A DNA stretch of 64,000 nt, taken from contig CAXAMN010025628.1 of NCBI GenBank assembly GCA_963970005.1, positions 1 to 64,000 of the forward strand. Direction: 5' to 3'. The translations under genes were made by a program, and so were the position numbers. This document shows, piece by piece, positions 44,840 to 56,400 of this stretch; the stretch's first letter is position 1; every line of letters starts with the position of its first letter. The DNA is from Durusdinium trenchii (taxonomy: Eukaryota; Sar; Dinophyceae; Suessiales; Symbiodiniaceae). The notes beneath the pieces were generated by a model, which did not search any database, had not been told where the DNA came from, and saw only the letters and a list, made by a program, of their open reading frames with translations.

Positions 44840-45192
44840 TCTTCAGATCCCAGAGGATGCTTTCCAAGACTGAGACTCATATCAACAAGAACATGGAACG
44901 AGAGGTGGCAAGCGCATATTTTTGTTCGGACCCATAGTGCCGCCTCGTCGCGCGCATGGGCGATAATGCTTCACGGTCGTTCTTGGGCCGTGGCACTTCA
45001 GCGGACTCACAGTGAGAGTTCTTCCCATGGATGGCCTTGAGCCAACCTGCTTGGTTCATGAAAAGGTTGGATCCCTGCCCTGACCAATAGGACTACTACC
45101 TCCAGGTTCCCCCAGGTCGGACCCGGGTTTCTCCCCGGGGGCTCTGGAGCCTGGGAGTCCGACGGAGCGCAGAAAGACCAAGAGCCACCCTG

Positions 45193-45250
45193 AAATCATC
45201 ATGGAAGTGGACAAACCATGAAAAACCACCTGTTTGTAGAGGAAAATGGG
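45193..45250. mobile_element. MITE-like fragment, left end only
   Basis: AAATCATCATGGAAGTGGAC and AACCACCTGTTTGTAGAGGA match the left arm and core of the element at 32422-32517. The right arm is missing. Confidence 0.55.
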
Positions 45251-45375
45251 TTTGGACATGGTTCTCTTTGGCACGAAGCATGATTCTTCCAGGGAGTGTC
45301 AGCCTCTAAACGAACGCGACGCAATGCCCAGTGGAGGTGGAGGTGGATTTGAGGTGGATGAGGTGCCTCCCCACG

Positions 45376-45560
45376 GGCCTCCATCGCCGCGGAGGCCCAC
45401 TTGAGATTTGCTCGGACCGCGGAGGATGCTTCGGGCATGCCGCACTTGAGGAAGTTTGCGAGGCCCACGGATTGGGGCTGGATCAGCGAGGAAGCTCAAC
45501 TGGAAAAAGGGGGCAGGGGAAGCCTTCAGGGCAGAACATCACCCCTGATATGTTCTTCGT
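45376..45560 (+). CDS. Candidate exon, unknown protein
   Basis: The frame GASPRASIAAEAHLRFARTA, EDASGMPHLRKFARPTDWGW and ISEEAQLEKGG has good codon bias from about 45376 to 45510. Edges are not fixed. Confidence 0.4.
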
Positions 45561-45640
45561 TCTTCTTCCTTTGTTCTTTTGCTTAACTTGAAAGGAAGTC
45601 ATGGCCACTTCATAGCCAGGGTCAGGGTTTGTCCCTTTGA

Positions 45641-45918
45641 TTGACCATGCTTGGCCTTGACACTCACTCGGCCATGAAGCAGGTGTTGTTCATTGAATAC
45701 CACGGAGCCCACCTGAAATTCAACCTTTGCCCACCAGATCTGATGACACCATTCTTTGCAGGGCTTTCTTTGTATCGGAGTCTTGGCTTCATCTTCCCCC
45801 CTTCAGACACCAAGGAGCTCACCGACTACATCTGGACCTGCTACTCCGAGCGCTGTGTGCCACCACCAGCGGTCTTGCAGCCGATGTACTTTCGGGTGCC
45901 CGGCGCTGAGGCCGAGAG
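45641..45918 (+). CDS. Two-exon gene end, exon 1
   Basis: The frame includes HLKFNLCPPDLMTPFFAGLS, LYRSLGFIFPPSDTKELTDY, IWTCYSERCVPPPAVLQPMY and FRVPGAEAE. It ends GAGAG|GTGCGG, phase 2. ACCATTCTTTGCAG|G at 45761 is a good acceptor, so the real exon may start at 45762. If not, ATG 45641 could be used. The joined protein is about 174 residues from the first ATG, with mixed hydrophobic and aromatic content. I do not recognise the family. Codon bias and splice sites make coding likely. Confidence 0.52.
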
Positions 45919-46047
45919 GTGCGGGATTGCAGGGTCCGACGCACGGAGGGAGTGGGGAGGGAGTGCAGGCGCAGGACTTCCGAACCTGGCGAAAATAACA
46001 TGAGCCGGATTGCTGATGGATGGGTCGGATGAAGGTTTTTTTCTCAG

Positions 46048-46295
46048 AAAACATCTGGAGCTCGGCCAGGTACTTGTTCGCGCGGAACGTGGAGCTTCAG
46101 CTTGCGTCTCCCCTCTTCGTGCATCGCGCGGCGCGCGTCCCAGACGGGACAGATGAGAAATCTGAGGCAGCGCCCTTGCGCTTTTACTTGCACATGACAG
46201 ACTTTGCACCCAACCGGCGCCAAGTGCCGAACCTGGGGCTAATTAGTGAAAATGTGTCTGAAGACCTCTCAGGAGAGTCTGACAAATCGGACTGA
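46048..46295 (+). CDS. Two-exon gene end, last exon
   Basis: After GGTTTTTTTCTCAG the exon begins with A, completing an Arg codon with the previous exon. It continues NIWSSARYLFARNVELQLAS, PLFVHRAARVPDGTDEKSEA and PLRFYLHMTDFAPNRRQVPN to TGA 46293-46295. The 129-base intron is GT-AG with a strong pyrimidine tract. The acidic C-terminal tail (SENVSEDLSGESDKSD) fits a protein terminus. Function unknown. Confidence 0.55.
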
Positions 46296-46969
46296 TCTGA
46301 CGAATCGGTGGTTGTGGTTTTAAGGAGCGTCAGATCTTTTCACCCAGGCCCGAAGGGCAGAAACAGGCGGTTCTATCTGCACTGGGCAATGTCCCACAGG
46401 GCCAGTTACAGGAAAAGGAGGCGTGCTGAGGTTATGCAAGTTGGCTTTCAAGTCCATTCCTACCGCTGCAGTGCCAATCTCTTGAATGCCTTGGCTGATT
46501 GACCTCGGTCCCTCTTTGATCATCTTCGCTGAACAGGTTTTCCACTTGTTCCAGACATGTGGCTCCAGCCGTCTCAGGCCATCTCGGCGAGGAAGTATTT
46601 GGATGAGCATCAGTTGCTGGGCTGGGCTCATAGGCGGGGCGGGCTGGGTCGCTGGGTCGGGCTGGATCGCTTAGGATCCGGAGTTGGAGGGCACAACAGA
46701 TGCAATAGATGTAGATGAGATGTGTCACGCATAAGAAATACATCCCTCTTTTCATGACAACATGCCCAGGCACTTGAATCCTAAAGGGCTCTGGCATGAT
46801 CTCCCGAACTGTGGTATGCTGTCCATCAACAGCGCAGCTTGAGCTTTGGTTTCTACCAGCTGTCATTAAGTCAGCACAGAATGCAACGGATCCACTCAGG
46901 TGTCCATTGTACACTCAGGTGTGTTGATCCTCCATTCCAAATGGTCCAAGCAGTCAACCGTCTTGCATT

Positions 46970-46988
46970 CTCTCTCTCTCTCTCTCTG
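46970..46988 (+). repeat. (CT)n tract
   Basis: CT microsatellite between the preceding gene end and the RCC1-like gene start. Confidence 0.9.
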
Positions 46989-47368
46989 CTTGAATTCAAT
47001 CGGCGTCCTGGACTGTTATTTTGGCTCTCTTTGTTTCCCAGCATGAGCATTGAAATTAGGGTCCTAAAGGAGGCGTATGGCATGGTATACAGTTGCAACG
47101 CCCATGGCACAATCTTGGGGATCCAGGGCAGCCATGTCACACCATGAGCCGACCGCTTTTGCCCTGCATATGCCCTGCAGACACCCCAAAAGGAGATTGA
47201 AGACTCCATCTCAAGTAGGCCACTGATCCAGTAGGTCTCCTGGGCCGCTATTGTGTCCTCCCAGCCACTCTCTGCTTCATGATCGGCATCCCGATCATCT
47301 CATCCCCAATCTTTCAAAAACAATACGTGACCTTGCATGGTGCTTTGGTCAACTCAACTGGATGCGCC

Positions 47369-47410
47369 ATGGCCTTACGTCTCCATGTGGCGCTCGTGAG
47401 TGGCAAGGAG
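47369..47410 (+). CDS. RCC1-like gene exon 1, start codon and first ubiquitin-like strand
   Basis: ATG at 47369-47371; 14 codons MALRLHVALVSGKE, then a GC donor (AAGGAG|GCTGGA). Joining in phase 0 to 47581 gives LVSGKE-VSLEASPEW, the expected first hairpin of a ubiquitin-like domain. Unspliced, the frame loses coding character at once. Confidence 0.6.
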
Positions 47411-50400
47411 GCTGGAATCGGACCAGAAGCAGCTTCGGGGTCGTGTTGCCCAAGTCCTCAGTGTGTCATGCCCAGGAATATGTTCCAGCTTCAGTCACTT
47501 AGGTCCTATACGGACCCCATTTTAACATTCCCTTCCAGTCCAAGGAGTGAATCCCGGGGTCGTGCGACGGGAGTTGCCAGGTGTCACTGGAGGCTTCGCC
47601 TGAGTGGACGCTGGGGCAGCTGAAGCGGCGCGCGCAGCAGGCGCTGGGCACGAATGTGGAACTACTGGAGAAACGTGCCGCAGGCGCTGGGCGTAGGGGA
47701 GCTGGTGCGCGGATGGAAGGATGAGCACAGACCGAATGCCATGTGTGCTTTTGCGTTCAGGAATGTGGCTAGAGAATTGCTCAAGAAGTAGATCTTTCGC
47801 TTATTCTTGAGTCTTTACCTTGAATGATCAGATCTAAGTCCTGCCAAATCCACCAGTCTCCTGCTGCTCAGGCCTGAGAGCCGGGTCCTCATTGGCTGAG
47901 ATGGGCTTCCAGGACGATGAGGTGCTGAGCGCCGTGGTGCGCAGCCCGAACATCGTGTCCAACAAGTGTAAGATGCAGCGCCAAGGCAGCAGCCGGGTGA
48001 TGAATCTGAATGTTTTTTTCCTTAGGAAGGAGGCGAGCTTTTCTGTCGATCAAGACGGTGGGACTGCTTGTTGGGAGGCGATTTTTGTGGCATAATAGAG
48101 GCTGTCCCCCACGACCGAGGGTGGTGAAGAGCCCTGCCAGTGCTTTTGCGCTCATCCGCAGTGGCATGGCTCGATGGGCGGGCCCCACGATCGGAATCCG
48201 TTCGTTCTTCGTTCGGGAAGACAAAAGACTTCAAGGAAGCGATTTCGGCTTCCGATGCTACACTTTGTCAGCCTGTTTTGGACACTCCCTCAATTGGAAA
48301 GTCCACCAACATTGGGGGCTGATTCGACGATTGCTGAACAGCGGCTGAGCGAGAGCTCAAACCAACACATCCAGCACCCACACACACTCACATCCAAACA
48401 CACGTCGAACCCACCGTTCACGAAGAACAACACTCATTTTTTTAAAGGAACTTTACAGATTTTTCCTCTGGCTATGGAGTTCTCTCTGTCTCTCTCTGTC
48501 TCTCTCTCTCTCTCTCTCCGCCTTGCATCCGATCTGCTCTTCCAAGTTAACTGCCTTGGCCAAGGCGACGGCTCCGTGGTGACGTGGGGTGGTCTGGGCG
48601 TTCCGGTGCCCGAGGGGCTGGCCGAGGTGCAGGAGATGGCCGCGACGAGGGCGGCCTTCGCAGCTTTAAGCCGTTCGGTGTGAGACAGCGGGCTTTTCAA
48701 TGAGTTTGCCTCAAGGATGAGAGCCACCACACAGGGACCAGAGGATTTCGAGGTTGCTTGTGTGACCATATCCATAGACACGAGACAACAGAAAAACAAG
48801 TTTGCTGGGCTTGAGTGTCTTTTTGAGCTTCCATCATTTCCCTCACGGTGAGCACGACCTCTGCCGAGAGGCACTTTTTGGGAGATGTGAGATATCCTTG
48901 GAACCATCATCTTTGTACTATAATATGTTTCGCATGATTGGGATGCAACCAGCCAACCATCCTGTATCACCCCACAGGGCGTATTTGGGACTTGGCTTGG
49001 CGCGACCCAACCGATGCACCGCAGTCGGGCTCGGACCTCCACCGGCCCCGTGCCAAACGGTGCGCCATGGCGGGAAGGCCTGGCTTGGACACCAAGGATG
49101 CGATCGAAAACTACCGGGCGACCATCCACATGGAGACCATGCGATTGAAAAAAAGGGGCTTCAAACTGGCAGCTTGTTGTGCCCAGTGATGCAGCGTTGT
49201 TGTTCCCTTTTTCTCCGGGCGGCTTCCAGAATTTTGTTCTTGAGAACTTAAGGCACACCAATCTTATCACACACAATCACTTACGTAATGTGTATTTGCC
49301 CTCCTCCAGGAACTGTGGCCATGCACAAGTCTCCATTCTGGAGGCTCACGTAGTAACTAGTGATCTGCGCACACAATGACCGGTGTTGTTTCCTTCACCT
49401 GGCCGAGCTGCAAATAGTTCTTTTGCGGGAACGAAGACACCGCTCCGCGCATTCCGAAACGGCGCAGGAGAACAAGCTGCAGCGCGAATGGGTGGAGCGC
49501 TGGGGCTTCTTCAAGGCACCCCAGCGCCGCTTTCGCTCCGAGATGCGGAAGGAGAAGCTAGCGAAGAGTGCGAGCGCGCCGGTGCTGGCGGCCGCCGGCC
49601 AGGAGGCCCTGGCGTGGAGAGAGAGAAGATTGATATATAGAGATGATAATGATGATAGAGATTGACCATTTCAGCCTTCCAAAGTAAGATCGGTGAGATT
49701 GAACCGAACACATTGCATTTGGATGCATTTTGGGATTGCGGGAGTCATTCTTGACAATTGGGAGGTGAAGGGTTGCGTGACAGCTCCGCTTGTTTTCACA
49801 CAACTGCAAGGGCTTTGGAATTCGGCAGCCGAATCAACTTAATGTCAAGTTATGGACCAGAAGTGGACAGGAAGGCAACATTTGTGAGTCCCGATCCAAA
49901 ACCCACAGATAAAGACGGACCAGTGTTTTTAGATTTAGATGCGACAAGAACATGTCAACCGCACACAACAGACCTATATTATTTACACACCCGACCATAT
50001 GCATACAAGAAGCAACATGATACACCTGTTTTCCTCCTGAATTCGTTGGGCAGGTCTTGACTGAATCCACCACCAAGAGCAGCTGGCCTCCACCGGCGCC
50101 GGTGGAAACCATCGACTTCATCAATGATCGACAACGGCTGATGCATCGGAAGCGGCTGCTTCCCCAGCAGCGCTATGCTAAACCCAACTGCACCAGCCAC
50201 CAATATGGTTGGAAGCCAACCATTGAGAGGTGGGGAAGACAGAAGATCTGACAAAGTGGCGTGTTGAGGTCCAGAGCCGAAAAGACCAGGAATGGCAGTC
50301 AATCAGCAATCAGGGATCAGCAACCTATTTGAGTGATGTCGACTGGAACCAGCCAGATGTTGAACTTCCAAGGAAAAACCCACAGACCGCTAAACATCAA

Positions 50401-53400
50401 CGACTTGATTCGCCGATTTCTGAAGCCACTGTGATGGAAAGGGGGGCTGGGGGGGTTTTGTGGTGGGCAAGGTGGGCATGATTGATGTGCAAAGCAACTT
50501 TGATAAAGTTGAGCCCACTTTTGTATACAGATAACTTCAAGTAAACTGCCCCAGTCCAGTTCTTTTTGGCCATCAGGGAAGCCGAACACATTCCCGAGGA
50601 AGATGGGCAACATGTCCACTCCCAGGATTGCCCGTCATCTGCACAGGTGGGGTGTGGCTCAGCACGGTGTCCGGAAGCTTGAAGAAGGAATGATGCCAGA
50701 TGACATCAATTGCACGATGATGCACACGCTCTATGCCAAGAAGTGAGACTGCGACTCGAAGCTGACGTCGCGACCTGATTGCCCGAAAGACGCCGGGACA
50801 GTCCTTTTCCGAGGTATATATCGTCATTTCTTCCAGTTTCTACCTGCAAGGATTGCATTGGCCATGGGGTTTGTCGTCCCGATTCTTGTGGGTGGGGATG
50901 GGAGGGCTGCTCTCCGACGTTGGCGGGCCTCGTTTCACCCCGGCACGAGAATCCTCGCCAAAGGCGGGGGGTTGGACCACTGATGGATGTTCGGGGAAAA
51001 GACACCGCTGACACGTTGCCGATCAGGAGACCTTCAGTTTGACCAGATACAACATGATACAAACAAACCGTGCTCGTACAGCAAAATAACCATCATCGTG
51101 AGCATTTTCCAAGTCCATGATTGCTGGATAGAGCATCGTCGCCTGTTTTGCAGATATTGGGAGTATTTGGGACTTGTGGATTAGCATTTGCTCACCTTGC
51201 TCAAGTCTATAGTGACTTCTCTTGGAAGGTGACCTTTGGGACAGAGGTGCACGTTGAGGCTTCGGGCCTTATGGAATGCTGAAATTCTCCTTGACCACAC
51301 TCAAACCGTGCAAAGAAAGAAAGCCAACACGAGCAGACTCGGGCGGACGTTTGGGATGGCATTTTTGGGGCATCGCTATTTCATCTTAAACTTTTGGTTC
51401 CCTGCCAACATAAACACAAGGGGCTTTCCATGTGCCGCGTTGTGGATTTCCTAAGAGATGTTGAGCGATGTGAGTGAGTTCTTACATGACCTCCAGCATG
51501 TGCACCAGAGAAAATGCAGCAAGGAGCATGAATGTCGAGTTTCTGGAAGTTCCCTCCCACAATCTGGCGTTTGCTTTGGGTACAAAGTTGCAAACATAGT
51601 GCTTAGAACTTAAAAAAACCATCAACAACCATTGCTCATTTGGCCCCTGACAGAGAGCACGTACGCTTGATATGATGTTATTAGTATTCATGTGTATTAC
51701 CCAGTATGTTGCAATGCTGCAATGCTTCTTTTCCAAACACCATGTACGATATATGTCGCATGTACGTGCTCTCACCGGCCGCCTCCCGCGCCGAGGGGCC
51801 GATGGCACCGTGGTGAGCTGGGGAGACCCGGAGGCGCGCTCTGCGTCGCCTAAGTCGCTACGCCCCGGCACGGACATTCACCTGAAAACCACGGGTTTTT
51901 GTAGAGGAAGCTAGGCTTCCCAAGGCCCATGTTCAGGTTCCACGTTAATCTTCCTGGGCGTAAGTAGTTGTAGTCACCATGGTCTTTGGCACATGCACGT
52001 TCATCTTCCCAGTTTCAAGCCCAAAGGCTACCGGAAAAAGACTCGAAGCATGCATGACCAATTGAACCCTTGGAGTGATTGCCAACAGAAAACGTCAAAC
52101 CTGATAGATAGATATATATATATAATATATATATATATATTCATGATTGTTGTCAAGAGCAAAAGTCCCACCGGGACTACCCCCCCAAGCAATCATGGAA
52201 GCAGACGACCTCCCCTTGTAGAGGAACATCGTCTGACCAGGGGGCATGCCATCCACTTCCATATTCACTTCAGGAAGCGTAGATAGCAAATTTGGAATTG
52301 GAAGAACTGTATAATATGAAGTACTGACAGAATGACGGAAACTGGCACAAGAGGGCGGTGGTGCGAGGGTGGTGATGTTTGGCGATGCCTTCGCTCGAGG
52401 AAGGTGGCTCGGAGTCGGTGCAGCACTTGGTGGAGGTGTCGAGCCTGGTGTCCACGTCTCGAGCCTTGCATCCGAAGGGAGAAGGGCGCTGGTGGATAGA
52501 AGCATCCCGGAAGCCGGGAAGGGAAAGCGACCGCTGGAGCGATTCGGAGTGTATTTGTTTTCACGAGGACCTAAGGTCCACACGGGATCGTATGCCCGCC
52601 ATGAGCGACCTGGCCTGGGGAGATTGGAGGAGGCTTGATGAGTCTGATGGCGATGGGTTCCAGGTGAAAGAGAGCTTATCCTGAGGTGGGGTTGGTTTTG
52701 CCACACTCGGTATGTACCCGACTCACTTCCAACACTATGTCGATTGCTGAGCACAGCTGTGTTAGACTTATATTTAAATGGAAAACTTCCTCCCTCCCTC
52801 TGACCGTTTGCAAAAACCTGGTTCCAACAATCTTCTCATCAAAAGTTCAGCTCTCCACTTCACCGGTTAGCTCTCTCGCACATTGCTTTGGTTATGTTGC
52901 TCTCACACACATATTGCTCCACAGCCTCAGAGTGACCTGGGAGGCTTCCCGCTCAGGTCGGTCAAACCGAGGTCCACCGATGTGGCCCACCTGGCCCGTC
53001 GAGGTAGAAGTTTGACAGTTTGACCGGAAAAAAAGACACGGATCGATGTCAACACGCGATCTGTCGATCAGTCGATGCGTGTTTTCCTTTTTCTTTTGGG
53101 GTAGTTCCCCAAACAGTTTACTGTTGGAGTTCTATCTTAGAAAAATAGAGTTGGCCACACTCACTGGCCGCGCCCTGAACTCTGTGGCTGGGCTCTGTGT
53201 CCAGAGCTTGTCCTCTTCTTGTCCTCTCTGGCTGGGCTCTGTGGCTGGGCTCTGTGTCCAGGCCTTGTCCTCCTCTTGTCCTCTGTGGCTGGGCTCTGTG
53301 GCTGGGCTCTGTGTCCAGGCCTTGTCCTCCTCTTGTCCTCTGTGGCGGGGCTCTGTGTCCAGGCCTTGTCCTCCTCTTGGCCGCGCCCCTGAGCTCTGTG

Positions 53401-56400
53401 GCTGGGCGCTGTGTCCAGGCGATGTCCTCTGTGGCTGGGCCTTGTCCTCTTCTTGTCCTCCTCTTGTTCTTGTCTTGGCCGCGCCCCTGAACTCTGTGGC
53501 TGGTCTCTGTGGCCCGGTTTGCTGGAGAGGAGTGTGGCCGAAAAATAGCGATGTCAATGCCGACAAAAATTCATTGGTGAAGCAGTTTGCTCTTGGGGTG
53601 AAGGTGGGGCGTACCAAGAAATCAATTTTTGACCATCTTTGGTCTAAGCGAACCGTTTCGAAGCTGTTTGGGGGCTATGCTTGTAATATAGCTTGTTTTG
53701 ATGTGGCTCACCCGCTAGACAATGCCCCATCCTCTTCCGATCTCTTCAGCCCAGGGGCCTTTGCCGCCATCGTGGGGCCCGACGCTCGAGTGGAGGCCTG
53801 GGGCGCTCCCGGCTCGGGCGGCTGCTGCGCGGAGGTGCAGGAGAGATGTGGAACGGCGGGTTGGGTTAGGGCGGAGAGTCAACAGAATAGCTCATGCAGA
53901 CTGTTGACAAAAGTTTTTTTGCTTTCCAGAACGGTTTTGCATCTCCAATCGTGGGGATTTGTTTGGTGAACAGGGGTTTGTGGAAGTGCCCTCTAAAGAC
54001 CTTAGTAGGCCTGGCTTTGTTTTAAGAAAAAACTGGGCAATCATTTGAGCAGTAAAAAGCTTTTGAAAGTAATCTTGAGATTTGTGTGGCGACATTTATT
54101 GATGTTGACTACTATTCTTGTGATCCCGTAAATGGAAGCATATAACCATGGGTCGGCATTTGTTGAAGATATATCGACTTGTCTTGGGTTTCGTTTCCTG
54201 GACCGTTTTGCAAACAAAGATGATTCTTCAGAATATCAATGACGCCATATTTGCTTTTTAAGCGTTGGTCGACACGCCGGCACACACATCACGCAAAGAT
54301 ATGTCCAAAAAATCAGTGCCATACTTTTGAAACCACCTATATATCAGTAGAAAAACCACAGACCTCTTAAATCGGAATCCAGCCAAGCACAGTCCTTCTG
54401 AACTCTTCAATTGTAGAAATAAAGACTGTGTTGATGAATGCCGAAACGCCTTGAGTGGAGGACATCCCCAATTGCATTAGCTCGCTGAGGAAGTCTGTCC
54501 TGCTCCTTTCCCCCCAGGAGGGGCCAACCGGACACCCAAAAGGCGCGCCCCGTATATCATCCAACATATTCCAACCTATGAGTTGTTTTTCTTCCTTTGG
54601 TCCCTTGGTGAGAGCCACTCGCCCGTCCTGAGCTCCCGTTCCGCGGATCGCGCCGTCGCGGACAGGATCAACTGCATCGGGTGACCTTGCTGGCCTCCAC
54701 GGACGCAGCCTTCGCCGCCCTGACGGAGGCGACGGGGGTGCGACGGGCGCGGGGTGCGGAATGGGCTGAGGAGGTGGGTGGGCAGTATGTGCGAGTTAGG
54801 AGGGGGGAAGGACCTTGATAGCAGACCTGTGACATGCACATGGTTTGAGTTTGGCTCCTCACGTGTGAAAACAGGCATTCCGATTGTGATCGGGGCCGCA
54901 TGGGGCAGAACATGTTTTCCTCCTTGGCATATAGCCATGGGCCAAAACGGGGGGGAACTTGATTGATCGATCAAAAGGAACAGAGTGGACTACCAGGGGA
55001 GGTCAACCAACCAGAGTTCTTGAGTCCGATCGCGCGACACATCTGCGGTCTGATCATCCCTTGCTCTGTGTGAGCGGAATGACAGACATCGACAAACACC
55101 GCGAGTGTATTGTATGCGTTGCGAATTTAACACAAGACAACGACGGATGTCCCCACATCTAAGTGCACGTGGAACAGACAAGTAAAAGACGTGATTTACG
55201 ATGTCGTGGAGTGAACATTGATGATGAACTTATTGTGGAATTGCATTTGCCGTGATATGACGACCTGCCACGAATAACGTCTGAGTTTGTCTTCGAGTTC
55301 AACTCGATTTTTACAGGAAACTCAGGGTGGGTGGGCACTTGCAAGGTAGGCTCACACCGAGGTATACACAGAGGCTATTAGAGTGAAGATACCCAAACCT
55401 AAGGCCATAAAGCTAGGACACGCTCTCTTAGGCTAGTCAAGTGATGTAGTTTGCGTACGTGGTGCTTCGTACCCACGCGGAGAGTTTCTGCTTGAAGGCG
55501 AATGCTGCGTTGTTTTGGTGGTACCAAGACAGCTTCCGGGGGGCATCTATGGCGCATGGTTCTATTTTGGCACAAGGCTTTCGTTTACCATGGCTTAGCA
55601 AACAGGTATATCATCGGAACCCTGTGTGCAGCATGAACGCAACTGATCGTATCACCCATTCGCACTTGGGAATGTTCACTAGACTGCGCCATCAGTCTCA
55701 GTGAGAGTCTGAGCTTCAGGACGGCTCAGTGGTCACTTGGGGCTTCGCTCCCTTTGGTGGCACGTCACCTCCAGAGGCGCGATGAAGCAACCCAAAGGAG
55801 TGTTGGAATGCAAGTTCGACCACTTGGTTTGCCGCTTGTTTTGTTGGCTTTCCCGGCTTTTCCGGGTCCTTGCCGTGTTCTTGCCAACGAAGCTTTCCCT
55901 GGTTTCATGGCCTACATGTTTGCAGTAGTTAGGGTCCTTTGAACATCCGTAGTGCTCCGTTTAGACCACCTTATGATTATGTAGTTTGTTTGCGCACGCT
56001 TCTGAGTGCCAAGGCACAAAGCAAGGGCGCACCTGTGCTGGAGATCATTGGGAATGGCTGTGCTTTTGCTGCTCGGCGTGACGATGGCACCGTGCTGCTG
56101 CTCGCCGCAAGGGGGTGGGGGAGCAGTCGTAACATACTGTAACAACATACTGCAGTGACTTTTGTTTGCAGTCTGGTACTTTGTTGTGTATTACAGCGTG
56201 GCGACCTGGCAATTGAAGTATTGCCGGTGGTGCAGGGCTTTTGTCGAAGACACTGTTTGAATATCGCACTGGCTTGCATGACGAAGTGCGTTGTACTATC
56301 ACCGCTGTCACCAGTACATCTCAGTATGTGCATCCTATGCAAGGAGACCATATGGTGAGCCGAGGCACCTGCTTTAGAGCCACAATGCCATACATCTAAA

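Noticed and set aside
53046..53969. 307-codon plus-strand frame read as one protein
   Set aside because: Most of it is a minisatellite lacking stops; only 53755-53840 has the repeat signature and splice edges.
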